Positions 33,601 to 40,194 of a DNA stretch of 64,000 nt are shown here, piece after piece. This DNA is from Notamacropus eugenii (taxonomy: Eukaryota; Chordata; Mammalia; Diprotodontia; Macropodidae). The position numbers and the translations under genes are program-made. The DNA lies in contig NC_092875.1 of the NCBI RefSeq assembly GCF_028372415.1, positions 32,878,817-32,942,816 of the forward strand, given 5' to 3'. The stretch's first letter is position 1; each line of letters starts with the position of its first letter. The notes beneath the pieces are model-generated. The model saw only the letters and a program-made list of their open reading frames with translations. It was not told the origin of the DNA and searched no databases.

Positions 33601-36477
33601 TGTGCCCTCTCCTTTACCTGGGGCAGTTTGGCATCATTGATAGAGGACTAGATCTGGAACCAATAAGACCTGAGTTCAAATCTTGCCTCTCAAGTATTTA
33701 CTAGCTCTGTGACTCTATGCAAGTCACACCATTTGTCTGCACCTCAATTTCTTTGTTTGTAAAGTGATGGGGTTGGACTATATAGCCTCTGAGGCCCCTT
33801 CCAATTCTAAATCTGTAATCCCATGTTAGCATATTTTATTCCCTCAAATGATCATGTATATGCTGTTGTATCTTGAATCCATAGCACTTACCACAGTGCC
33901 TAGCTTACAGCAGGCACTTAATAAATGCTTGTTGACTTGACTGGTTTTGATGGATGGATCACTTGGGTTCATAGCCTCATCTTGAACAACTCTCTCTTTT
34001 TCTTGCAGATGTCATCTCGGACCTCACTCTGGCACAGCAGGGCTACCCACGGATGGCCTTCTCGGCTTGCTTTGGGGGCATCATCTTTAGTATCCTTTTA
34101 GTGCCCTTCATCCTGTCCCTGGTAACAGGCCCCAGGATGGGGATGGGAGGAAGGGAAGGAGACAACTCCTTGTTCTGCTTTCTGTCCCCCAGATGAGCTG
34201 ATTTCCTGTGGACCAAAATCTAAGATCCCAGGAGAGACTCTTAGAAAATTAAATAGAAAATGACTTTTCAGACCATCAGTTATTATTATTTTTTGTTTCT
34301 TATTATTAGTAGTAGTAGTACAGGCAGCAGCAGCAGCACTTACTAGTTGTGCGACCCTGGGCAAGTCACTTAACTCTGTTTGCCTCAGTTTCCTAATCTG
34401 TAAAATGAGCTGGAGAAGGAAATGGCAAACCACTGCCAAGAATACCCCAAATGGGGCCATGAAGGGTTGGATGTGACTGAAGCAACAAGAACAAGGAAAA
34501 GATTTTTTTTTCATTTATTCTTACGTAAAGAGATAAGGCATGGGGACAGGGGGTCCATACAGTGAGGTTTTCCCTGGATCCAGCCCTTTCTCTCCCCTAC
34601 TTCCCTATCCTCTTGGCCCCCTTTTTTGGCTTCAACACTGATTTCACTTGACTTATCACCTTTCCTATCTTTAAGATGGTAGTAATATTCCCTACCCACC
34701 ATTTGGAGATTTGAAGACTAGATGAGGTAACCCCTTGTTGAAGCTTCCAGTGAAGTGCTAATGTTCAAGACTGAAAGTCTACAATCATCTAGTCCATGAG
34801 CTTAATTGAGCCAAGGTCCAGAGAGAAGTGACTTGCCCAAGGTCATACAAGTGGTAAATAGCAGGTGAATCCAGGTGATAGAATCAGATTTATTGCTGAC
34901 CTTAGAGGCTGTCCAGTCTAGCTGTGAATTTTATAGGTGAGGAAACTGAGGCTGAGATGGTTATTGGTGATGGTGGTGTGTATTTAAGCCAGGATTTAAA
35001 CTCTGATCCTCTGATTCCAAAGCCTGTGCTCTTCCCACTATTGGATGATGCTGAACTAATGATATGTAATATTTCATGCACTTAAGATGCAAGAATAAAG
35101 TGCCAAAAATTAATGAATTTCGAATTCCTTATTTTGTCCTGAACTTGGCTTCAGATATTCTTGTAGGTGTTGGTCTGGGTTGTCTGCTAGTGGCCTACAG
35201 GAACCACACAGATGTGAAGGTAAGTTGTTGGGCACCAGGTAAAGAAAGGGTATTGGATATTATTGGGAACAATTGGGAATTATGCCCAAAGGGTTATAAA
35301 GCCATGCATATCCTTTAACCTAATACCATTACCAGGTCTGCATCCTAAAGCTATAAAAAAACAAAAAGGAAAAGGACCCACATATACAAAAATATTTGTA
35401 GCAGTTCTTTTAGTTGTGACAAAGAATTGGAAACTGAGGGGGTGCCCATCAACTGGGGAATAGGTGAACAAGTTGTGGTATATGATTGTGATAGAATACT
35501 ATTGTGCTATAACAAATGATGAGCAGGATGCTCTCAGAAAAACCTGGAAAGATTTACATGAACTGATGCAAAGTGAACTGAGCAGAACCAGGAGAACATT
35601 GTATACATTAATAGAAATGTTGTGTGATGATCAGTTATGAATGATAGCTATTCTCAGCAATGCAATGATCCAAGATAAATTGAAGGACTTAGGATGAAAA
35701 ATGCTGTCCATCCCTAGAGAAAGAACTCATGGAATCTGAATATAGATTGAAGTATACTTTTTTTAACCTTATTTTTCTTGGTACGTTTTCTTTTACAACA
35801 TGACTAATATGTATAACGTGTATAACCTCTATCAAATTGCTTGTTTTCGCAATGTGTGAGGTGGGGTTGGGGGGAGAGTAGGAAGGAGGGAGAGAATTTT
35901 TAACTCAATTTTAAAAACAAATGTCAAGAATTGTTTTTACATGCAATTGGGGGGAAATAAGATACTAAATAAATAAGAAAAAAGAAAGGTACCAGGGCAT
36001 ATAGAGCCAAACATCTTCCTCCTTATCACAGCTAGTATTTATGATCAATGAGTAGGGGAGAAGCAGGAGAGAGAATTCAGAATAAAAAAACAATTTTTAA
36101 TAAATAATTTATTAAAAAATAAAAACAAATCAGTTTAACAAAATTAACATATGCATTGACTATCATGTAGTAGACCTAATATTAGACTCCCCTGCAACAA
36201 AAGGAGGTTTTTTGGCTTCCTACTTAGTACTATGTATAGGAATCTGAATGTGCAGCAGGTGACCTTTCTCTCTTTCCAGCTGGAGTCAGATGGACTGCTG
36301 GTGTGGATCTTGGCAGGAGCCCTGGGGCTCAGTCTGGTGTTTTCCTTCATCTCCGTGCCTCTCCAATGCTTCCAACTGAGCAAAGTTTATGGGTTCTGCC
36401 TGCTCCTCTTCTACTTGAGTTTCCTCACTGTGGCACTACTCACGGAGTTTGGGGTGATTCACCTGAGAGGCGGGTGA
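12505..36477 (+). CDS. SLC8B1: SLC8B1 (NCLX) mitochondrial sodium/calcium exchanger, 15 coding exons, complete
   Basis: Electrogenic exchanger that extrudes Ca2+ from the mitochondrial matrix for Na+ (or Li+) at the inner membrane; cation/Ca2+ exchanger superfamily. Fifteen exons join in frame to 586 codons plus TGA, close to the ~584 residues of the human protein. A hydrophobic N-terminal leader is followed by TM helices and alpha-1 with GNGAPD (N152, D156). A hydrophilic loop (about 250-345) follows, then alpha-2 with GNSIGD (N469, D473) and a hydrophobic C-terminus. Both ion-binding motifs are intact. Ser258 sits in RRQS, matching the PKA site reported at Ser258 in human NCLX. Introns 4 and 13 have U12-type donors (GTATCTTTTT and GTATCCTTTT); the other donors are U2-type. 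All coding exons have open frames and matching phases, so the gene looks functional. It is tail to tail with TPCN1. Identification is by recalled similarity to mammalian NCLX, not a database search. Confidence 0.97.
12850..13815 (-). repeat. MIR-type SINEs and an L3 tail
   Basis: Antisense MIR cores lie at about 12850-13070, 13085-13345 and 13460-13670 ('cattttagaaataaagaaac', ctgaggct, 'ggatttgaactcaggtcttc'). They are followed by an L3 3' end on + at 13680-13815 ('ttagaatataaacccattga'). Confidence 0.75.
14560..15000 (+). repeat. unclassified ~430-base repeat, copy 2 (nested)
   Basis: Full-length relative of 4285-4700, beginning ctgttctttgttttcaaaga and ending ttagagttgggtg. It sits inside the older repeat, so it moved later. 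Confidence 0.75.
15270..15400 (+). mobile_element. L1 3' end fragment
   Basis: 'gggagagaatttgcaactca' then poly-T/AAATAAATAA, the marsupial L1 3' tail form. Confidence 0.55.
16015..16185 (+). repeat. degenerate ATTACT/ATTACC array
   Basis: Trinucleotide-phased variants (ATT ACT GTT ACC ATC ...) lie inside the intron before coding exon 2; a smaller block of the array at 16480. Confidence 0.8.
16480..17175 (+). repeat. large ATT/ACT triplet array with ~102-base higher-order units
   Basis: About 700 bases of ATT, ACT, GTT, ATC, ACC triplets. Starting at 16781, 16885 and 16986 the array repeats a longer unit (tatcaccatcactrttactg, ttactattattataatatta, tactcttactattattac...). Open frames over it on both strands come from the triplet composition. 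Confidence 0.9.
17427..17579 (+). CDS. SLC8B1: SLC8B1 coding exon 2
   Basis: Residues 56-106. The acceptor is ccccatcag|TGT and the donor CTCTAT|gtgaga; both ends are phase 0. It encodes a Cys-rich extramembrane segment ([21 protein letters not shown]) with a second sequon at N63, and enters the first TM helix (LLPLVVTLY). Confidence 0.96.
17834..17886 (+). CDS. SLC8B1: SLC8B1 coding exon 3
   Basis: Residues 107-123 plus two bases of F124. Short 53-base exon with acceptor cttcattag and donor GAAATT|gtaagt. It encodes the hydrophobic remainder of a TM helix ([17 protein letters not shown]). Confidence 0.95.
18189..18246 (+). CDS. SLC8B1: SLC8B1 coding exon 4 (before U12-type intron)
   Basis: F124 (split) to A143, [19 protein letters not shown]. 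The acceptor is tctccttgcag. The donor GTGGCA|gtatctttttc has the U12-type pattern (consensus RTATCCTTT, one mismatch at +6). The exon ends in phase 0 just before the alpha-1 motif. Confidence 0.94.
18535..18590 (+). repeat. short tandem duplication
   Basis: 'gagaagtctgaggtcatggg' occurs twice in a row in a purine-rich stretch of SLC8B1 intron 4 (18300-18660 is GA-rich). Confidence 0.8.
18863..18968 (+). CDS. SLC8B1: SLC8B1 coding exon 5, alpha-1 ion-binding repeat
   Basis: Residues 144-178 plus one base of G179. It contains [13 protein letters not shown] with the ion-coordinating N152 and D156. The 5' edge is set by protein continuity (A143 then G144): the preceding intronic bases are ctctccat, so the intron would end in AT, not AG. 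A U12-type branch motif CTCCTTGAC lies at 18840-18848. The donor is CTCTTCG|gtatgg. Confidence 0.9.
19059..19226 (+). CDS. SLC8B1: SLC8B1 coding exon 6
   Basis: G179 (split) to L234, with one base of G235. The acceptor is ggtcccctcag and the donor AGCCTAG|gtaagc. It encodes the second half of alpha-1 ([13 protein letters not shown]) and two TM helices around [13 protein letters not shown]. Confidence 0.96.
19345..19452 (+). CDS. SLC8B1: SLC8B1 coding exon 7, start of regulatory loop
   Basis: G235 (split) to P270, with one base of I271. The acceptor is atgctggcag and the donor CACCAA|gtaagg. It encodes a TM helix followed by IYRRQS, in which Ser258 is a basophilic-kinase site at the same position as the PKA-regulated Ser258 described for human NCLX. 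Confidence 0.95.
19678..20205 (-). repeat. MAR1 SINE (antisense) and MIR fragment
   Basis: 19678-19870 reads as MAR1 on -: ttttcttggcaaagagactg, ccatttctttctccag, 'gtgacttacccagggtcata'. 20060-20200 is an antisense MIR-like core. Confidence 0.8.
20678..20734 (+). CDS. SLC8B1: SLC8B1 coding exon 8
   Basis: I271 (split) to Y289, with one base of G290. The 57-base exon encodes part of the acidic/Ser-rich hydrophilic loop ([17 protein letters not shown]). The acceptor is cacctgcacag and the donor GATTATG|gtaagt. Confidence 0.93.
21380..22140 (+). repeat. fragments of the 'agcacctactatgtgc' repeat
   Basis: At least three heads of the family seen at 14245: 21380-21460, 21470-21700 (extended, with 'ccctgccctcaaggggcttg' and gggggaaactatgtgcaaac) and 21962-22140. 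A MIR-like piece lies at 21720-21870. Confidence 0.65.
22211..22341 (+). CDS. SLC8B1: SLC8B1 coding exon 9
   Basis: G290 (split) to K333. It encodes the rest of the loop, with aromatic/basic [15 protein letters not shown] before the C-terminal TM block. The acceptor is ctttctgcag. The donor ATCAAG|gtagtt is weak at +4 to +6 and is followed at once by runs of G (22350-22378). Confidence 0.95.
22350..22378 (+). promoter_or_regulatory. SLC8B1: G-run cluster downstream of a weak donor
   Basis: gggtgggggtggggtggggt continuing to ggggggtgag begins 8 bases into intron 9. G triplets near donors bind hnRNP F/H in known cases; here the adjacent donor gtagtt is weak. Four or more G-runs could also form a quadruplex. 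Confidence 0.45.
22530..22985 (-). repeat. interspersed repeats: family head and MAR1 SINE
   Basis: 22530-22680 is another '...gtgcccaggcaccatgctaa' head on +. 22760-22985 is MAR1 on - (ttttcttggcaaagatactg, ccagctcatttgacagatga). Confidence 0.75.
23095..23760. repeat. SINE (+), AT-rich LINE-like piece, MIR (-)
   Basis: 23100-23225 has the MIR-type 'tcagtttcctcatctataaa' core. 23230-23530 is an antisense L1-like 3' region ('gagttccaaattctttccct'). 23575-23760 is an antisense MIR ('ttttacaggtgagaaaactg'). Confidence 0.65.
24325..24600 (+). repeat. copy of the 'agcacctactatgtgc' repeat
   Basis: Contains ctactgtgtgccaggcactg and the internal block gagctgaattttgaagaaac also seen at 14397 (gagctaaattttgaaggaat). 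It lies in the intron before coding exon 10. Confidence 0.65.
24878..25019 (+). CDS. SLC8B1: SLC8B1 coding exon 10
   Basis: Residues 334-380 plus one base of Y381. It encodes a TM helix ([16 protein letters not shown]), an acidic/basic linker [10 protein letters not shown] and another hydrophobic helix. The acceptor is cggggccag and the donor GGAGTCT|gtgagt. Confidence 0.96.
25555..25690 (-). repeat. marsupial tRNA-type SINE, antisense
   Basis: 'gcaattggggataagtgact' ... 'tatgcactgcgccacctagc' tacccc: the reverse of the gggcagctaggtggcgcagt-type head, typical of marsupial WSINE/MAR elements. Confidence 0.8.
26080..26270 (-). mobile_element. antisense LINE fragment
   Basis: Shares gcatgcaatctgatataggt, tctacatgtac and 'attaaacacattttcatatt' with 5180-5250, so it is the same LINE 3' segment in the same orientation. 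Confidence 0.6.
26466..26655 (+). repeat. MIR-type SINE
   Basis: 'ctcagtttccccatctgtaa' aatggggatcacaatagcacctacctcaccaggttgttgtaag core. It is directly followed by the tandem array of its tail motif. Confidence 0.8.
26656..27020 (+). repeat. tandem array grown from a SINE/L2 tail
   Basis: Six to seven units of ~50-60 bases built on 'gtgcctggcatatagtaggt' + gattaataagtgcttgtt + ccctcccagca/accctctatcac. It ends with the canonical tail gcttaataaatgcttgttga. Units alternate between 'ccctcccagca' and 'accctctatcac' links. Confidence 0.85.
27370..27491 (+). CDS. SLC8B1: SLC8B1 coding exon 11
   Basis: Y381 (split) to W421. It encodes a TM helix ([18 protein letters not shown]) and the conserved loop [12 protein letters not shown] before alpha-2. 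The acceptor is tctctccacag and the donor CACTGG|gtaaga, ending in phase 0. Confidence 0.96.
27853..28365. repeat. MIR SINE (-) followed by hAT-like element (+)
   Basis: 27853-28090 is antisense MIR/SINE ('cacagatgaggaaactgaga', cccctagctgcct end). 28150-28365 has aggggtcttaacctggggtc ... cttgatttcctttgtgattc ... ttcaccagactgttggg, matching 8115-8305 (reverse) and 45245-45590. Confidence 0.65.
28515..29155 (+). repeat. SLC8B1: ~640-base polypyrimidine (CT-rich) tract ending at exon 12
   Basis: Almost only C and T, in tctctctccc/ttccctccc variants, with scattered single A or G. It runs to the acceptor tctccag at 29155. Several long open frames on both strands across it reflect the composition (Ser/Leu/Pro on +, Arg/Glu/Gly on -). 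Confidence 0.95.
29156..29309 (+). CDS. SLC8B1: SLC8B1 coding exon 12, first part of alpha-2 repeat
   Basis: Residues 422-472 plus one base of D473. It encodes [13 protein letters not shown] and LLAWGNSIG, so the alpha-2 motif is split by the next intron between G472 and D473. The acceptor lies at the end of a ~640-base CT-rich tract. The donor is ATTGGAG|gtaagg. Confidence 0.97.
29500..29662 (+). repeat. marsupial tRNA-type SINE
   Basis: 'acagctgggtggcttagtgg' atagagagctgg head and 'gtgaccctgggcaagtcatt' core. Confidence 0.8.
29663..33050 (+). mobile_element. L1, sense to SLC8B1, broken, with two 5' ends
   Basis: 5' UTR-like starts lie at 29665 (gggcagagccaagatggtgg) and again at 30100 (gagccaagatggcagactaa). 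ORF2 pieces follow: the endonuclease block with [14 protein letters not shown] near 31030-31070, then an RT block with [14 protein letters not shown] at 32382-32423, [16 protein letters not shown] near 32550-32595 and FADD at ~32683. Frameshifts and stops break it. It ends abruptly at ~33050 without a tail. Lies in intron 12. Confidence 0.85.
33380..33950 (+). repeat. L3-like LINE with MIR-type SINE inserted
   Basis: L3 pieces 33400-33610 (ctccttcctcacctttgtcc) and 33840-33950 (ggcacttaataaatgcttgt) flank a SINE at 33620-33830 ('gacctgagttcaaatcttgc'). Confidence 0.65.
34009..34089 (+). CDS. SLC8B1: SLC8B1 coding exon 13, second part of alpha-2
   Basis: D473 (split, the catalytic acid of GNSIGD) to F499, with one base of N500. 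It encodes [20 protein letters not shown]. The acceptor is ttttcttgcag. The donor ATCTTTA|gtatcctttt is a perfect U12-type donor. Confidence 0.96.
34315..34500 (+). repeat. MAR1-type SINE
   Basis: cttactagttgtgcgaccct core and 'gagaaggaaatggcaaacca' tail. It is preceded by short TTA/AGT and AGC triplet runs (34290-34340). Confidence 0.85.
34780..35045 (-). repeat. antisense MIR-like fragments
   Basis: 'gaagtgacttgcccaaggtc' and 'taggtgaggaaactgaggct' cores in intron 13, close upstream of the U12-type acceptor. Confidence 0.6.
35155..35219 (+). CDS. SLC8B1: SLC8B1 coding exon 14 (after U12-type intron)
   Basis: N500 (split) to K521, [15 protein letters not shown] then RNHTDVK. The acceptor is ttggcttcag. 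A U12-like branch motif GTCCTGAAC ends 10 bases before the acceptor, with the branch A at 35143, and no long pyrimidine tract intervenes. The donor is GTGAAG|gtaagt. Confidence 0.95.
35228..35990 (+). mobile_element. L1 3' end, sense to SLC8B1
   Basis: Classic marsupial L1 3' segment: 'ccatcaactggggaataggt', 'agaaccaggagaacattgta', 'ccatccctagagaaagaact', and the tail 'attgtttttacatgcaattg' ggggaaataag. It begins 9 bases after exon 14. Confidence 0.85.
36280..36477 (+). CDS. SLC8B1: SLC8B1 last coding exon
   Basis: Residues 522-586 and TGA at 36475-36477. It encodes two C-terminal TM helices ([18 protein letters not shown] and [16 protein letters not shown]) and the tail [10 protein letters not shown]. 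The acceptor is ctctctttccag. Confidence 0.97.
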   Translation: MESDGLLVWILAGALGLSLVFSFISVPLQCFQLSKVYGFCLLLFYLSFLTVALLTEFGVIHLRGG

Positions 36478-36965
36478 AGGACACTAACCAGGGGGAAGGT
36501 GAAAGGGTGCTCCTCCCTCTTCTGAATGGGAGCTGGAGGTGAAAGTGCAAGTCTGTGAGCCCCCAGGGGTGGTTACTGGTGCTTCTCTCCACCAAAGAGA
36601 GAAGCAGAGATGGAACTCCATTCTCTGAAGCCAGAAACCCCATGGGATGAAGAACAGGATCTGGGACTTTAAAGTGGCTCCTATGGGTTGGTGCCCAGCC
36701 AGGGGGCCTGACTGCTGTAGGAAACTGGAAGCAGCTGCCCCAGGGCAGGGTGCCTCAACCTGAAGACAAGGACACAACTCTGTCCTGCTCTCCTTGTCAT
36801 TATTAAAGCATTATCTGAATCTTCAGACTGTAAGACTGTAAGAAGTCATCCGCAACTCAGGGACACCCCACCTTCAACCCCAGGTCCAGGCTCATCTGTG
36901 AACAAGGAGTTCAGTTGATGTGAGGCCTGAAGACCTGTTGTCATTAAAGTCCTCCAGTGTCCCTG
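36478..36965 (+). other. SLC8B1: SLC8B1 3' UTR
   Basis: Two ATTAAA signals are present, at 36802-36807 and 36943-36948. The distal one is followed within ~30 bases by a GT-rich stretch (gtgttttctgtgtgggg), the usual downstream element, so the end near 36965 is the best guess. Use of the proximal site would give a ~345-base UTR. Confidence 0.65.
36943..36948 (+). terminator. SLC8B1: polyadenylation signal, SLC8B1 (distal)
   Basis: ATTAAA hexamer with a GT-rich element ~25-45 bases downstream. A second ATTAAA at 36802 lacks an equally clear GT-rich element. Confidence 0.55.
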
Positions 36966-37595
36966 TGGACAGAATAGTGTGTTTTCTGTGTGGGGGGGTG
37001 GGTCTCTGGTCATTGTTGTGGTTGCATCCAGTTCAAGATTTGGAAGCGTTCAAGGGGCTCAGTAGCCTGGGTGCAGCAGAGAGAACAACAGATTTGGAGT
37101 CAAGATGACCCAAGTTCAAAACTTTGTTCCATGGCCTACCACCTACCACCTACCACCTACCACCTACTACCTACTACCTGTGGGCCCCAGGGGAGTCAGT
37201 TTCCTTCTCTGTGAAATGAGGGAGGGAACAAGCATTTATAAGCACCTCTGTGCCAGGCACCAAGTGCTTTACAAATATTACCCCTTTGATCCTCACAACA
37301 ACCAAGCAAGGTAGGTTGTTAAGATTCCCACTTTACAGATGAGGAAACAGCAGCAAACAGAGGTTAGGTGACTTGCCTAGGATCCCACAGCTTATCACAG
37401 CCTCTGCGGCTGGACATCTATTCCCTGTATCACCTATTTCCAAGAGTGTCATTCTCAGGACCAGAAGCCCTGGCTGCCACCGGGAAGGAGGGGCTAAACA
37501 TGCGAGGGGAAGAAGTATTTGTTGCTCCAGCAGTGGTGGTAAAGGCAGACCCCCTCCCACCAACCACCCTGAAATTAAGACTAGAGCCATCTTTA
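36966..37595. other. tail-to-tail intergenic gap with SINE pieces
   Basis: MIR/tRNA-type pieces lie at 37070-37135 (+) and 37215-37400 (-). Between them is a six-unit TACCACC/TACTACC array (37136-37179). No exon. Confidence 0.7.
37136..37179 (+). repeat. 7-base tandem repeat (TACCACC)n
   Basis: About six units, four TACCACC then two TACTACC, inside a SINE. Confidence 0.9.
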
Positions 37596-37611
37596 CAAAG
37601 CAGAGTATCCT

Positions 37612-37617
37612 TTTATT
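37612..37617 (-). terminator. TPCN1: polyadenylation signal, TPCN1
   Basis: AATAAA on the - strand (tttatt on +) at the expected far end of the 3' UTR. The cleavage site would be ~15-25 bases further left. Confidence 0.5.
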
Positions 37618-40071
37618 AATGTGCCTAAGTTCTAGAGACCCTCATACTGATGGGTTATTAAGGTAACAAATTTCCAATGTACAAAACCTTATGGTGCTTC
37701 TCTTGTTCATACAAAATGATTGTCTCAGTGGTTTTGAGTAAGGCTGGGGGCAAAGGGAAGGGGGGATCAAGGAGGGACAGGAGCAGATACCTTTATCCCA
37801 AAGGTGTTCACTCCAAATTTGTGCACTGTGCAAAGCAGGCCAGGGACAAAAGCCTCACTCTGTCCCAGATGTGCTGTGTGTCCACAGCTATAGACGGAGG
37901 GGATCGGTCCCCTCCAGCTCTGAAACTGTAAACCTACTTCAATTTCTGCTTCGATTCAGGGTACCCAAGCATATAATGCCAAATGACTCTGACGTGATAA
38001 ATCGAGGCAATTCTACCCCCTTTCTGTGTGGTCGACAGACACCACAGCATAACCACTGGGTGCCTTTGCCCAGTCCTGGTCTGGCTCAAGCATTCCTGAA
38101 GTCATCTTGGGCCCAGTGACTTCTGGACTGGCCAAATGAAGACTAGCAACATCACTAAAGAATCAGGCATCCAGGCATGTCACCACTCTAAGCTCTAGCT
38201 TTGTGCTTGGGGGGTGGGGCAGGGACACTTTTGATACCTACAGGCTGGAGCTTGGCTTAGGAGAGCTGAGGAAGGTACATTCTCACTGCAAAGACCTGTC
38301 AGTGGTCTCCAACTTTGCTATAAGTGTTCTCGAGTCTATGAGTCTCCAGAAAACAATACACCCCGCAAGCCTATGGGGCTGGTTATGCCTTCCACAAAAG
38401 GCACAAACATTTGATTAGCTTTGCTTTACTTTTCCTTCTGGGAGCGCCTTGGGGTGGGGTTGTTTCATCGGTTCTTCTAGACTGGCTAGGAGGAGCCTGA
38501 AAGGAGGAATGAGCACCAAAGGAGACAGCCAGGGGAAAAAGCAGACCCCTCTGAGCTTCCTCAATAGCTTTTCCCATTCCCAGACTCAAGGTGGGGGGGG
38601 AACTTTGTTCAAAAATAGTTTTTTTAAAAAACCAAAACCCCAAATCAGCCCAGAATTCCTTTTCATGTGAAGGCTGAGTTTGGTTTCCAGGACAAAACCC
38701 AGGTGCTGGAGAGGGAATTAACCTGTCAGGCTGCCTTCAACCTCCTGGCCAGGGAACCAAGGGAATGGTTGGGAGTCAAATGAAGAGTTTAGTGAACGGG
38801 GTAGTGGTGGTTGGGCGTCCACTTTGCTGCAATGGTATACATGCTTAAGGAGAGTCTAAGGCTCAACTGTCCAGTCAGGGAGTTTGGGTTGAGAATGTCC
38901 CCATGGCAGGTCATCCTCGGGACAGTTGGTGCTAACTTGGAATTCAGTTGATAAAGTGAGGCTAATTATCTGGCTGTATGCCCTCTCTTCTCCAAGGAGA
39001 ATATGATACATATGTATAGATATATACACACATTAATATAATTCTATACAAACATTAATGAAAACACAGTCAGACTTCAGCTAGCCAGACTGCAACAAAG
39101 CAGAATTCGTAATTAAGTAGGCTCTTTTTCCATACTCTACTCTGATGGGCCGTAGTCCAGTTACAAGGCAACAACGGGCTTGAACTTGGGGAATACGTAG
39201 AGAAAGCGACTCCTGGGAGATGTCCCAGGGCCCATACACTATACCTGGCCCCATTTCCCAGAGTATTCCCCCCTTGGCAGGCCTGGCCCCCAAGAAGTGG
39301 GGTCCAGCACATCACTAGCCAGGCAAGGAAGCCTCCCCAAACACAGGTGGGTTACCTACAGTGGCAGTGGTGGCCATGGCAGAACAGGGGACTCCTGCCT
39401 CTGGAGGATGTTTCATGTGTTTTGGAGTAAATGTTTGCTGAATGGATGAGAGACGGTTTCAGCAACAGGACTGAAACTGAAGCATTTGGGGAAGAGCCTC
39501 AATTTCCCTGGAGCAACATCCTGGCCTTTCCCTGAGCACTTGGGGAATCCACTCCCTGCCTGTCCTTCACAGACTGTCTGGGCACCCTGCTGTTCAATGA
39601 GCAGGACTCTGCCATCGACAACATAGAAAACCCAACCCCCTGGGGACTCTGTTTTTTTTTTCTTCAGTGGTTTTGTCCCTAAATTGAGACAGAGAAACAC
39701 AGGTAGGTATATGGGAAGATAGGGGGTGTCAGATCAGCCCCCAAGTCTGTGTGCATTGGGACAATTTGTCCAGGGAAGGTGACAATGGGCATAGCCCACA
39801 CAAGGGGGTGGGAGCCCATTTTCAAAACGAGTGAGTCCTTTTAAAAAAAAAAAAGGTTATTCTGCAGCTTAGGGTCACCTTCTCAGTGGAGGGGAGCCCA
39901 TGCTGGGTCAGTCCTCCAAAATTACTGACTTTTGGAGTTAGGATGAACAGGGACACAAGGGAGTTAAAATCCTAACCCCACTTTACCCACGTATACATAG
40001 TTCAATACATTATTGTAAAATAACACTACTGTTATTGCATAGAAGAAATGGCTTCTGTTAGCTGGGGCTGA
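37612..40071 (-). other. TPCN1: TPCN1 3' UTR
   Basis: The 2.4 kb after the stop have no plausible exon and few recognisable repeats. On the - strand an AATAAA is read at 37612-37617, a suitable end. Features inside include A/T runs near 38620 and 39841. ORFs here are short and lack family resemblance. Confidence 0.6.
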
Positions 40072-40194
40072 CTAGATAACGGTCTGGGAGCGAGGCCGGC
40101 CTCCTGGGCAGTGCTGAGACGAGGGGAGGCTGGTGCCGCGACCCTCCTGCCTGTTCCACAGTTCTCGCTCCCGGGCATGTTCCTCGTACCATTC
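40072..40194 (-). CDS. TPCN1: TPCN1 last coding exon
   Basis: Fragment residues 700-739 and TAG (complement of 40072-40074). It encodes [16 protein letters not shown], then a Gly/Ser/Pro-rich tail ending RSQTVI. The acceptor is ccctccatggcag. The ending T-V-I fits a class I PDZ-ligand pattern. Confidence 0.95.
   Translation of the reverse strand, partial: EWYEEHARERELWNRQEGRGTSLPSSQHCPGGRPRSQTVI

Noticed and set aside
37677..39700. Numerous ORFs of 60-96 codons in the TPCN1 3' UTR
   Set aside because: No start context, homology or conserved motif; expected by chance in unspliced UTR sequence.
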